The notes under the pieces: model-generated
The model's input: only the letters and a program-made list of their open reading frames with translations
The model's database searches: none
What the model was told of the DNA's origin: nothing
Translations under genes and position numbers: made by a program
Shown: positions 37,504 to 45,657 of the stretch, in pieces
Layout: each line of letters begins with the position of its first letter
Position numbering within the stretch: the first letter of the stretch is position 1
DNA from: Agrobacterium sp. a22-2
GTDB lineage: Bacteria > Pseudomonadota > Alphaproteobacteria > Rhizobiales > Rhizobiaceae
Length of the DNA: 64,000 nt
Assembly: GCF_012276985.1 (NCBI RefSeq)
Contig: NZ_JAAXMM010000001.1
Span: 434,001 to 498,000 of the forward strand
Direction: 5' to 3'

Positions 37504-38185
37504 CGTAGCCCACCTTCTTTTCGATGATGAAGAAGCAGGCTTCGTGGGTATGGGTGCCTCTTCGATAGGTGCCGTGATCTGGCTCCTGCCACTTGCGTGT
37601 CTCGGAATGGACAACTGCGACGCTCAAAGGCAGGATCGACTTTAGATCGTCCTCGGTCATGAACGTGAACAGCGTGTCGCGATAGTAATATTTGTTTGCA
37701 CCAACCTTTTCGCCTTGCCCGAAAGCCACGTCCCCGGGTGTGAAGGCGTTAAAGGCCGCTCGTCCGCCGGCTCGCAGCAGATCGGCGATCTTGTAGAGAG
37801 CCTGGGACGGAGATTCAAAATGAGGGATGCTGTTGAAGCAAACAATGGCGTCGAACTGTTCAGGGATGAACCCGATCGACAGAAAATCACCTGCGACAAG
37901 ACATGGTTTGCGCTCCCCCAACGCTTGGCACCTTTTTGCAAAAGTGGACAATGCCGCAGGCGAGAGGTCTGCAGAGACGACATTTAAGCCCCTTTCGAGA
38001 AAGGGTTCGGAATTGCGCCCATCGCCGGAAGCGACGTCAAGAACATTGGAGGCCCCGCTGACGAGAACCTCGTCGATATGCTCCATGAGGAAACCGTCGG
38101 GCACTCCTCCCCACGCCCTCTCGTCACGATGTTCAAGGTAGTAAGTTTCCCATCCGGCATGAGAATACCGCAGCGCTTCTGACAT
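37496..38185 (-). CDS. Class I SAM-dependent methyltransferase
   Basis: A 229-aa methyltransferase. Motif I VLDVASGDGRNSEPFLERGL is at residues ~48-67, motif II VVSADLSPAAL follows, then FDAIVCFNSIPHFESPSQAL (motif IV) and LLRAGGRAAFNAFTPGD. Its closest feel is the UbiE/TehB-like small-molecule group. The target is unknown. It is the second gene of the diiron-oxidase cluster and overlaps the exporter start. Confidence 0.86.
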   Translation of the reverse strand: MSEALRYSHAGWETYYLEHRDERAWGGVPDGFLMEHIDEVLVSGASNVLDVASGDGRNSEPFLERGLNVVSADLSPAALSTFAKRCQALGERKPCLVAGDFLSIGFIPEQFDAIVCFNSIPHFESPSQALYKIADLLRAGGRAAFNAFTPGDVAFGQGEKVGANKYYYRDTLFTFMTEDDLKSILPLSVAVVHSETRKWQEPDHGTYRRGTHTHEACFFIIEKKVGYVG

Positions 38186-38261
38186 GATACACCTATAAGT
38201 TGAATACCAAATTGAGTGCGGTAGTATCGGACATTGCCTAAACGCCCAATCTTGGTGAGTT

Positions 38262-39116
38262 TCAATTCATGAGGGAGAGCTTGGTCGGGCATCCTGCCCC
38301 GTCGCAAACCTTCACGTTGACGGAGGAGCTGACGACCGTGCGCTTGAACTTGTCATTGGCAAGGTCACCGTTCTGCATGGCGAAAATGTTCGACCAGAAT
38401 TCCTTCCACTGGGACATGCTGTGGTCGTAGCCCTGCCCCAGCTCCTGCAGTCCGACACCTCCCCTGGCGACCACTTCACTATCGATCAGTGCTCGAGTTT
38501 TTTCCCGATGCTCGATGTCATGGTCGCCGACATGCATGTCCCAGAAACGCCAGTCGATTCTCTCGCGATTCTCCTGGATGTACGGGTTTTGCATGAGGCT
38601 CTTGTGGAGTTGGGCTATATACACCTGGCACACGCATTCTCCGCCCATCCCCCGCAAGCCGATGGCGTATTCGCTGCCATGCCGAGCATCGACCAGCTGC
38701 CGGCGCGCTTCGTCCAGCAGCAGGACATTGCTGGCGAGCGCTTTCCGATCGAGGTCGGCAACGTCGACACCGATCGTCTTAAGGAAATCGTCGTACAGCT
38801 GGGGATGTGCCAATTTTGCCTTGCCGCAGCCAAGCTCGTCGTAGAGAATATCCGCGAGGAAGCTGCGCATCGGGCCGTCATCCAACCGTGCGATCAACAG
38901 CGCAAGATCGGCGATATAGTAAACGGTGAAGTAACGATACTGCGCGAGTATCTCGCGGATCATTGGTGCAGGAGCCGTTTCAAGATAGGAAAAGATCTTG
39001 TCGGCTTCGACCATGGTCTTGTCTTGAATAGCGTCAGCCTTATCCCAGAATGATTGGGGAGTAATGTTTCCCCAAGAAGGCTGCGAAGCAATATTTGATC
39101 CAATATGGCTGTTCAT
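38262..39116 (-). CDS. Haem-oxygenase-like diiron oxidase (HDO family)
   Basis: A 284-aa all-helical protein with the ligand pattern of HDO enzymes (UndA, BesC, CADD-like): E94 and H104 in YDELGCGKAKLAHPQLYDDF, E160 in GMGGECVCQVY, and H195, D200 and H203 in FWDMHVGDHDIEHREK. A pair of cysteines lies in the C-terminal tail (VCDGAGCPTKL). HDOs activate O2 at a diiron centre to cleave, desaturate or N-oxygenate amino and fatty acids. It is the first gene of a four-gene minus-strand unit and is divergent from a LysR gene. The substrate is unknown. Confidence 0.75.
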   Translation of the reverse strand: MNSHIGSNIASQPSWGNITPQSFWDKADAIQDKTMVEADKIFSYLETAPAPMIREILAQYRYFTVYYIADLALLIARLDDGPMRSFLADILYDELGCGKAKLAHPQLYDDFLKTIGVDVADLDRKALASNVLLLDEARRQLVDARHGSEYAIGLRGMGGECVCQVYIAQLHKSLMQNPYIQENRERIDWRFWDMHVGDHDIEHREKTRALIDSEVVARGGVGLQELGQGYDHSMSQWKEFWSNIFAMQNGDLANDKFKRTVVSSSVNVKVCDGAGCPTKLSLMN

Positions 39117-39223
39117 TGCATGCCTCTCTTTCGGATATCTGTTGCAATGAGATTAGATTTCGTCTTTCTGGAGTGATTTACAAACGAAAAATTTTACAGC
39201 TATATTGAGTTGAACCTCACAGT

Positions 39224-40120
39224 ATGAGCGGCAAGGTTGTGAAACGAAAATTGCCCCCTTTTTCATCCCTTGCGACTGCGGAATCGGTGGCCCAAGAGCG
39301 GACGTTCACTGCTGCGGCTGAAAAATTACATGTCACCCCTTCGGCAATCAGTCATCAAATCCGCGGTCTCGAAGAGTGGCTTGGCTTTGCCCTCTTTCTA
39401 AGAGACGTGCGGTCGGTTCGGGTGACTGAGGATGGAGCCGCATATCTTGAGAAGGTCTCAGCCATTCTCAACAGTCTTGAGACGGTAACTCTTGAGGCCA
39501 TGGAGCAGGCAGGAAAACAAAAGCAGCTTCGTATCCAGACCACAGATTCGCTCGCAAGCCGCTGGCTTGTAAGCCGGCTTCCCAGTTTTCAGGAAAAGTA
39601 TCCCAAACTTTCAGTCAGGATCGTGACCCGAGAATTCACGGAAGCGTATCGTCCGACGGACGCCGATATCGCCATATTGTATGGTCGCGGGGAATGGACG
39701 AATTTCACTAGCAGCCTGCTTCTGCCAGAGGCCATACTGCCAGTCTGTAGCCCGGAACTTCTTTACGACGATCCGATTGAGATCTTGCACAAGAACAATT
39801 TGCTTCACGATGATAATCTAGGGACGACATGGGACGATTGGCTTTCGTTTGCCGGCCTCAAGGCTCCCCTGATCAATCATGAGCATGGGTTGCATTTCAA
39901 TCACTCGCACTTGGCGCTACAAGCTGCAGAACAGGGGGCCGGCGTAGTCCTGGCAAGTCTGCCACTCATTATTGACGCGCTAGACAACAACAAGCTTATC
40001 GCACCATTTGGGCAGCGATTGGAAACTGGTTTCGGTTACTATATTGTTCAGTCTCTTGATGTCGACCAGCAAAAGCGAAGCCAAACTCTCGTTGAGTGGT
40101 TAAATTCGTGTTGGGAATAG
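39224..40120 (+). CDS. LysR-family regulator of the diiron-oxidase cluster
   Basis: A 298-aa LysR/GcvA-type regulator. The N-terminal winged helix reads LATAESVAQERTFTAAAEKL and HVTPSAISHQIRGLEEWLG; the effector domain follows (LRIQTTDSLASRWLVSRLPS, AILYGRGEW). It starts 107 bases from the divergent diiron-oxidase gene, the typical layout for a LysR protein that controls its neighbour from a shared promoter. Confidence 0.9.
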   Translation: MSGKVVKRKLPPFSSLATAESVAQERTFTAAAEKLHVTPSAISHQIRGLEEWLGFALFLRDVRSVRVTEDGAAYLEKVSAILNSLETVTLEAMEQAGKQKQLRIQTTDSLASRWLVSRLPSFQEKYPKLSVRIVTREFTEAYRPTDADIAILYGRGEWTNFTSSLLLPEAILPVCSPELLYDDPIEILHKNNLLHDDNLGTTWDDWLSFAGLKAPLINHEHGLHFNHSHLALQAAEQGAGVVLASLPLIIDALDNNKLIAPFGQRLETGFGYYIVQSLDVDQQKRSQTLVEWLNSCWE

Positions 40121-40174
40121 CGGTAAAGTGTTCTTTGAACCGCAGCTGGGTCGCCAACATTCGTGTGCGGCACA

Positions 40175-40385
40175 AGTGCCGATGCTCGACATGATCGAGG
40201 CCGGTTGGCTGACTGATCGCATGAATTTGGCGGCATTGCTCGGCTCGATTTCTCCGCTGGCCATTCGCTTGGCACGGCCTTGGGTGCTTGGGTCTGGCGG
40301 TTATGTGTTCGTCCTGACCATGCATTACGATTTGGTCTGGATGATTTCGACCGGGCTTGCGGGCGGTGCTGGCTTGATGGCGTGC
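40175..40385 (+). pseudogene. Possible decayed MFS transporter fragment
   Basis: The plus-strand frame reads GWLTDRMNLAALLG, then ISPLAIRLARPWVLGSGG and YVFVLTMHYDLVWMIST. The order of GWLTDR, a Leu-rich helix and a YxLxW element resembles the cytoplasmic loop and last helices of some MFS permeases, but the match is weak. No start or full domain is present. Everything around it is also broken. Confidence 0.3.
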
Positions 40386-40480
40386 TGCGGGATCGGCCGC
40401 CGCCAACGCCAGTCATTTGAGACGCCGCAAGTATCCCGATTTGTCAGCTTTCTGCCGCCGAATAGATCAGCTGCGCAAAA

Positions 40481-40697
40481 TCAGGATTTGCTCAGCAGCA
40501 GCGTCCGTTTGATAGCGGTTGGTGGGCGTTTGTAGACCTCCTGAAAAACCGCATTGAAGCGTCTGAGATTCCCGAATCCAGATTGCAGCGCAATGTCGGT
40601 TATCGGAAGGTCCGTTTCTGTCAGCGGGTGCTTGGCTCGCTGCACGCGCACCGTCTTCGCCACCTGCATCGGGCTAGCTCCGAGATGCTTCTGAAAT
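40481..40697 (-). pseudogene. Ada/AlkA-type AraC DNA-binding fragment
   Basis: The frame runs from FQKHLGASPMQVAKTVRVQR to ITDIALQSGFGNLRRFNAVF and QEVYKRPPTAIKR, then stops. This is the AraC-type helix-turn-helix seen in Ada or Ada-AlkA DNA-repair proteins. It begins exactly where the IS6 end remnant stops (40698), so the N-terminal part was removed with that event. The glycosylase/methyltransferase part after the HTH is also missing. Confidence 0.72.
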
Positions 40698-40755
40698 GGC
40701 TCTGTTGCAAAATTTCATATTGAAGGAAGTGCGCGCCCTCCTGCGGGTCGTTACG
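40698..40755. mobile_element. IS6-family left-end remnant
   Basis: The 58 bases starting ggctctgttgcaaaa are nearly identical to the first 58 bases of the complete IS6 element at 46753, differing at about three positions. Both read in the same direction. The remnant holds the terminal inverted repeat and the sequence up to the transposase stop; the rest of the element is gone. Confidence 0.85.
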
Positions 40756-40953
40756 ACCTCGACGACGACGCCCGCGCCCGCATGGCCAAGTACAACCGGA
40801 AGATTCCTTCCGGATCGGTTCCCGAGAGCGTGAAAGCATCCGTATGGCATACGCCTGTGTGGGGTAATCCTCACGAGCACTTCGCCTTTCTGCGGCGGCG
40901 CAACGTCAAGCTCGACAATTTCTAGCGGCGACTGCGGCACGTGATTTCATCAT
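40756..40953 (-). pseudogene. Class III alcohol dehydrogenase (adhC/frmA) 5' remnant
   Basis: A start with ribosome site (GAGGATC before ATGATG at 40953) opens MMKSRAAVA. The frame then shifts to [20 protein letters not shown], shifts again (one extra C in ACCCCACAC) to [20 protein letters not shown], and shifts back to [15 protein letters not shown]. That series is the N-terminus of S-(hydroxymethyl)glutathione dehydrogenase, including the zinc cysteine in GVCHTD. The IS6 remnant removes the rest. Clearly inactive. Confidence 0.85.
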
Positions 40954-40965
40954 GATCCTCATTGT

Positions 40966-41847
40966 TCATTGAGTTTTTGGAAAGCGGCGCGGACAACCTG
41001 GTCTCTCGGGACATCCAGGGGCAGTAGTGTCCCACAGTTCACGCACCATTTGCCGTAGCAGGAAAGCCTCCGCCCACCTGTCCGTCGTGTCGTTGCCGTC
41101 CCTCCCCGTGATCGAATAGGGTTTTGGACCCAGTTCACAGGTAAAGACCAGTTCCTCATCCTCGCCCGCGCGGCTTCGCCAATTTCTGAAACCGTAGCCC
41201 CACCATTCAAGGAAGAGATCGATCCACGGACGGTGATGTGGAAAGGATATCTCGATCTGCACCTGTTCGCGCGATGCGACACGGCCGTGAAAGGCATGTG
41301 CATTCTGTAGAATTCGCTGGATCAGTACGTGGTTTTCGTCATCGACTGGAAAGGCGAACTCGCGGCCGACTAGAAAGTGTGACAGGTCGGCCAACAATGG
41401 CAAATCGGGCCGATGCTCCAGCAAATCGAGCGTAAAAAGCAGATCCGTGGTCATCCGATCGCGATGCGTTTCGATGAACACGGGAATGCCGGCGTCGTCT
41501 GCAAGACGCATCCATCCATCGAGCAGCGGCAGGCAATCCTCTATCCGACGTGGACGGATATCCGGTTGTAAATTGATGTGGCTGACCGGAAATTCCGCGG
41601 CAAGCTCCAGCGCCAGATGCAAATCTTCGACGCAGCGGGGAAAGCAGACTCCTTCGATCTTCAGGCCAGTGCCTCGGATAGTTTCGTTCAGGCGAACAAC
41701 ATCGTGGCGGTTCGTGTAGTGCGCACTGATGCCATCGAACCCCGCCTCCGCGATCATCGCGATATTCTCGTCGAGACTGCGCTCGTGTCCGTCCGTATGC
41801 CGGCGCTCCATGGCCCAGAGCGATTGAAAGATCAGCAGCTTCTGCAT
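40966..41847 (-). CDS. mocC: MocC-like TIM-barrel isomerase/epimerase
   Basis: A 293-aa xylose-isomerase-like TIM-barrel protein: IAMIAEAGFDGISAHYTNRH, IPVFIETHRDRMTTDLLFTL and LPLLADLSHFLVGREFAFPV show the E-x-H-x-D metal residues of the family. In rhizopine catabolism MocC has this fold. Start at 41847 (MQKLLIFQSLW), overlapping the stop of the reductase by one base. Its place behind the ferredoxin reductase, binding protein, Rieske and hydroxylase genes supports a moc role. The gene name rests on that context. Confidence 0.75.
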   Translation of the reverse strand: MQKLLIFQSLWAMERRHTDGHERSLDENIAMIAEAGFDGISAHYTNRHDVVRLNETIRGTGLKIEGVCFPRCVEDLHLALELAAEFPVSHINLQPDIRPRRIEDCLPLLDGWMRLADDAGIPVFIETHRDRMTTDLLFTLDLLEHRPDLPLLADLSHFLVGREFAFPVDDENHVLIQRILQNAHAFHGRVASREQVQIEISFPHHRPWIDLFLEWWGYGFRNWRSRAGEDEELVFTCELGPKPYSITGRDGNDTTDRWAEAFLLRQMVRELWDTTAPGCPERPGCPRRFPKTQ

Positions 41848-43052
41848 CACGCGGCCCGCGCACTCTTCAGCAGCGCCTTGAGGTTCACGCCAGGATCCAT
41901 CAACGCGGCGGGGTCTGGGCTTATCCCGGCGGCGATCAGCATCTCTGCAAGCTTGATCTCCTTGGCGAGACTGTTGCCGGGGCCAAGGCCTGCGGCGGCT
42001 ACAAGACAACCGTCGTCGAGGTAGAATTCCAGCTCGCCCTCTCCTACCGGTCGAACGACCCTCTGGTGGCCCGGTTGCGGCAGGCCCGCAACCTGCAGGC
42101 CGAGATCGTACTGGTCGGACCAGAACCAGGGTATCGCGGAAAATGCTTCACCGGCGCCGAGCATATTGCGGGCAGCGGTCTCGGCCTGAGCACGAGCATT
42201 GCGCCAGCTTTCAAATCGTACATGGCCGGTGCCCGGCCGGAACACCGCCGCGCAGTCGCCTACGGCGAAAACGTTTGGTGCGCTGGTGCGCAGATACGTG
42301 TCGGTCAGAATTCCATTTCCCGTGGCCAGTCCAGCCGCTTCCGCTAACGCGATTTCAGGCAAAACTCCGATGGCGCTGACAACAAGATCAGCGGGCACCA
42401 TATTGCCATCGGTCAAAGTGACCCCATCAACGCTAATTGCCGCAACGCCCCGATCCAGGTGGAAACGCACACCTTCGGCCACATGTCTGGCATGGAGTTT
42501 TTCGGCGAAACGCACCGGCACAGCGCGCCCCAGCGGCTTCGGGGCTGCTTCGATAGTGCTGACGGCAACGCCTTTGCCGCGCAACACTGCCGCAAGCTCC
42601 ATGCCGATCAATCCGGCGCCGATGATTGCAACAGTCTTGCCGGCCTCAATGCGTGAAAAAATCGCCATCGCATCCGCAAACGTGCGGAAGTCCAGTGCGC
42701 ATTGGGCGCCGGGACAGGCGAGTTGCCTGGGCCGTGCACCCGTGGCGAGGAGAAGTTTGTCATAGGTCAGCGTCCGCCCATCATTGAGAAGTATGGAGCG
42801 GGAAGCAGGATCGAGGCGCGACGCCGACACGCCCGCAAGGTAGGCGATACCGACCGCCTGCAGCGCTTCGGCGGTGCAGATCGTCTTCATCTGAACGGCA
42901 CCCTCCAGCGGTTTGGAGAGTGGCGGTCGCTCATAGGGCAGGTGCGGCTCCGTGCCGACAAGTGTGACGGGTGCGGAGAAACCTGCCTCGCGCAGCGCAA
43001 AGGCCGCACGGGTGCCGGCTTCCCCAGCGCCGATGATGACAATACCGTCCAT
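41847..43052 (-). CDS. mocF: MocF-like ferredoxin reductase (FAD/NAD)
   Basis: A 401-aa flavoprotein of the rubredoxin/ferredoxin-reductase family. FAD motif IVIIGAGEAGTRAAFALREA is at residues 4-23, the NAD motif TVAIIGAGLIGMELAAVL is near 145, and the second FAD motif NVFAVGDCAAVF is near 270. It would pass electrons from NAD(P)H to the Rieske ferredoxin next door, for the hydroxylase. Together these mirror MocD-MocE-MocF of rhizopine demethylation. Confidence 0.82.
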   Translation of the reverse strand: MDGIVIIGAGEAGTRAAFALREAGFSAPVTLVGTEPHLPYERPPLSKPLEGAVQMKTICTAEALQAVGIAYLAGVSASRLDPASRSILLNDGRTLTYDKLLLATGARPRQLACPGAQCALDFRTFADAMAIFSRIEAGKTVAIIGAGLIGMELAAVLRGKGVAVSTIEAAPKPLGRAVPVRFAEKLHARHVAEGVRFHLDRGVAAISVDGVTLTDGNMVPADLVVSAIGVLPEIALAEAAGLATGNGILTDTYLRTSAPNVFAVGDCAAVFRPGTGHVRFESWRNARAQAETAARNMLGAGEAFSAIPWFWSDQYDLGLQVAGLPQPGHQRVVRPVGEGELEFYLDDGCLVAAAGLGPGNSLAKEIKLAEMLIAAGISPDPAALMDPGVNLKALLKSARAA

Positions 43053-43111
43053 GTGTTCTCCGTGTAAAAATGGTGACCGGCGCGCAGGATCAATGCGCCG
43101 GCCGGGGAGGA

Positions 43112-44056
43112 TCAGTTCTTCTTGGCGTATTCGACCATGTTCTTGGGCGTAACCAGTTCGAAAGGCACCCAGACCTCCTTGTCGACGCTTTTTCCCTGCG
43201 CCAGCGCGACGGCTGCATCCACGGCGCTTGCCGCCTGTTGTTTGGCATTCTGGAATACCGTCATGTCCAATTCGCCCGCCGCCATCGCGGCCAGAGCATC
43301 CTGTGTCGCATCGATGCCGACGACGATGACATCGTCCATCGACACGCCGGATGCCTTGAGCGCCTGGATCGCGCCGATGGCCATCTCGTCATTGTTTGCG
43401 AAGACGACATCGATCGGCTGGCCGGCGGTGATCCAGTTGGTGGTCATGTCCATGGCATTCGTGCGCGCCCAGGCGGCCGACTGTTCGTCGGCGATCGTGG
43501 CGGCCTTGCAGTCGCCCGCCGCGAGCGCATCCTTGAACGAGGACGTGCGGTCACGCGAGGCCTGGTGGGCGAGATCACCCATCAGAATGTAGACCTGCGC
43601 CTTGCTCGCCTCGCCCTTTTCCTTCAACAGCGAACAGGCCGCCTCGCCCCCCAGACGCCCGGCGTCTGTCTCTTGGGAACCAACATAGGCCTGCTTTTTC
43701 GGCAGTTTGTCGACATTTTCGGGCTCGAGATTGAGATAGACGAGCGGGATGCCCGCCTTCGCGGCCGCCTCGCTGATGCCAGGGGAAGCAGACGTATCCG
43801 CCAGTGTCATGATGATTGCGTCCACCCCCGCAGCGATGAAGTTGTCCACCTGACTGCGCTGTTTGGAAACGTCGGTTTGCGCATCCTCGATTTGAAGATT
43901 GACGCCGTTCAACGTGGACGCCCTTGCCTGCAGCCCCTCGCGCAGCAGCGTCTGGAAGTTGTTGTCGAAGCTCTGCATTGAGACGCTAATCGTCTCGGCC
44001 GACGCCGTGCCCGCCATCAAGACGGCCAGAATGGCCGCCGTGTAACCAATTTTCAT
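43112..44056 (-). CDS. mocB: Periplasmic sugar/inosamine-binding protein (MocB-like)
   Basis: A 314-aa periplasmic-binding protein of the ribose/inositol class. Signal peptide at residues 1-20 (ending GTASA), then ETISVSMQSFDNNFQTLLRE, QVDNFIAAGVDAIIMTLADT and VFANNDEMAIGAIQALKASG. The start at 44056 has GGGAGGA in front. Rhizopine-binding protein MocB is of this type. No permease or ATPase gene accompanies it in the window, so import must use components encoded elsewhere. Confidence 0.8.
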   Translation of the reverse strand: MKIGYTAAILAVLMAGTASAETISVSMQSFDNNFQTLLREGLQARASTLNGVNLQIEDAQTDVSKQRSQVDNFIAAGVDAIIMTLADTSASPGISEAAAKAGIPLVYLNLEPENVDKLPKKQAYVGSQETDAGRLGGEAACSLLKEKGEASKAQVYILMGDLAHQASRDRTSSFKDALAAGDCKAATIADEQSAAWARTNAMDMTTNWITAGQPIDVVFANNDEMAIGAIQALKASGVSMDDVIVVGIDATQDALAAMAAGELDMTVFQNAKQQAASAVDAAVALAQGKSVDKEVWVPFELVTPKNMVEYAKKN

Positions 44057-44130
44057 GTCATCCTCCCGTTGAGTGCCGGACCACTCAGGTCCATTCCGGA
44101 GGCCCAACGGGCCTAGTCGTTTCGGTAGCT

Positions 44131-44442
44131 CTAGTTCAGGGCCACGCGAACCTCACCGTCGATCACCTCGGCCGGGAATGTCTTAAGGTTCTCGCACGCA
44201 GGCAGCCTGAGGGCTTCGCCCGTGCGATAGTCGAAGACACCGGAATGCTTGGGACATTCCACCTCGAAATCCATGACCAGCCCTTCCGCCAGATGGACCG
44301 CTTCGTGCGTGCAGAGGCCTGCCGTGCAGTAGACGCTGTCGTCCGGCCCACGATAGATCGCGTAGGTGCGACCTCCGTGGTCGAAGCGGATGGCGCCTTC
44401 CTGTTCGATGTCGTTAAGCTTGCAGGCTGCGACCCAGGTCAT
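44131..44442 (-). CDS. mocE: MocE-like Rieske ferredoxin
   Basis: A 103-aa Rieske [2Fe-2S] protein. The ligand motifs are LCTHEAVHLAEG (C-x-H) and VECPKHSGVFDYRTG (C-x2-H), about 20 residues apart, the small soluble ferredoxin type of oxygenase systems. The ATG at 44442 overlaps the stop of the hydroxylase gene (ATGA), so the two proteins are made together. It is the electron carrier for the MocD-like hydroxylase. Confidence 0.88.
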   Translation of the reverse strand: MTWVAACKLNDIEQEGAIRFDHGGRTYAIYRGPDDSVYCTAGLCTHEAVHLAEGLVMDFEVECPKHSGVFDYRTGEALRLPACENLKTFPAEVIDGEVRVALN

Positions 44443-45473
44443 TCGGCTGCCCCCCTGACTTCGACGCTTGCCTTGCGGGCTGCGAGTTTTTCCTTCCGCC
44501 TGCGATAGCGTTCCTGCATCTGAGCCTCGCCCTCGGGGGAGCCGTCGTGCCAGGTACCGAACCACTTATCGAGCGGGATCAGGGCGTCACCGTAGTTCAC
44601 TTCGAAATACTTGTGATGCAGGTAGTGCGCATAGGCGTGGCTATCGACCAGTCTGTCCTCGCCGATCTCGACCTTGTCGAAGCCGACATGGCCTGGAATT
44701 GCCCCAAAACCCGCATAGTGAAGCTGGTAGAGCATGATCATCGGGTTGGAGGGCAGCAACAGATGGTAGAACGCCGTTCCGAAATAGAGCAGATGCTCGA
44801 CCGGATGCATCGACAGCGAGGACCAGGGCGAAGGGTTCACCGAATTGTGGTGGACCGAGTGCACCCATTTGTAGAGCAAGGGCGTGTGGATGAGCCGGTG
44901 TATGCAGAAGAAATGGAACTCGTGGATGATCGGTACCACGATCGCGACACAGGCGAGCGTCCACGGATTTTCCGCGAAGCTGAGCCACGGCGCATAGCCG
45001 TTGGCGTAAGCCCATAGCATCCCGACCTCGATGGTGGTCCAGATCACCACGCCTGAAAGGAATGTGCGCAGGATGTTGTCGAGGTTCTGACTTTTGAACC
45101 AGAAGGCGTTGCTCTTATTTTCGGCCGGGAACTTGCCGTTGTACTTGAAGCGGTTCTCCTGCCGTTTCAGCACATACAGATGCAACTCGAAAGCACCGTA
45201 GAACAGGAAGACGCAGATGACGTTGACCGCATAGAGCCAGGCGATCCAGCCAACGCTCAGCGTGTTCATCGTGTCTACCGACGGGATCACCCAGGCCCAA
45301 TACGCCACTGCCGAAGCAGCGAAGATCGTATTCCAGGGAAAAAAATACTGCGGCAACCACTTCAGGATCGCCATCAACCGCGTGGGAAACACGAACAGCG
45401 GCGCATTTCGAATGGGCTCGTTCGGCGCCCAGTCACCGCGCTTGTTGCGTGTCCCATATTTCAGATCATCCAT
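44439..45473 (-). CDS. mocD: MocD-like fatty-acid-hydroxylase-family oxygenase
   Basis: A 344-aa membrane diiron oxygenase of the sterol desaturase/fatty acid hydroxylase family. The histidine clusters are HEFHFFCIHRLIH, then HSVHHNSVNP and HAYAHYLHHKYFEVNYG; four or so membrane segments lie around residues 40-170. In rhizopine catabolism MocD, with the MocE Rieske and MocF reductase, demethylates 3-O-methyl-scyllo-inosamine. First gene of the five-gene unit, with GGGAGAG before the ATG. Confidence 0.83.
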   Translation of the reverse strand: MDDLKYGTRNKRGDWAPNEPIRNAPLFVFPTRLMAILKWLPQYFFPWNTIFAASAVAYWAWVIPSVDTMNTLSVGWIAWLYAVNVICVFLFYGAFELHLYVLKRQENRFKYNGKFPAENKSNAFWFKSQNLDNILRTFLSGVVIWTTIEVGMLWAYANGYAPWLSFAENPWTLACVAIVVPIIHEFHFFCIHRLIHTPLLYKWVHSVHHNSVNPSPWSSLSMHPVEHLLYFGTAFYHLLLPSNPMIMLYQLHYAGFGAIPGHVGFDKVEIGEDRLVDSHAYAHYLHHKYFEVNYGDALIPLDKWFGTWHDGSPEGEAQMQERYRRRKEKLAARKASVEVRGAAE

Positions 45474-45621
45474 CGCGCTCTCCCTCGGAAGGCGCCTCGT
45501 CGCGCCCGCAAAAATCTGTCAGCTATTGGATGAGCGTCTTAAGCGTCCTGTGCGATGTCGCTCCTTCGACGCTCGGCTCTCCTGCTGGCTATGAAAGTAG
45601 CAGGGACGCGTCCGAACGCCG

Positions 45622-45657
45622 AAGCCTTCCTTGATCTAATTAGATCATGGAAGGCTT
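45622..45657. promoter_or_regulatory. 36-bp near-perfect palindrome between lacI-like gene and mocD
   Basis: Left half AAGCCTTCCTTGATCTAA and right half TTAGATCATGGAAGGCTT match at 17 of 18 positions. The centre is GATCTAATTAGATC. It spans the stop codon of the LacI-like gene and ends about 150 bases upstream of mocD. It could be an operator for that regulator or a strong transcript hairpin; there is no T-run for a classic terminator. Confidence 0.6.
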
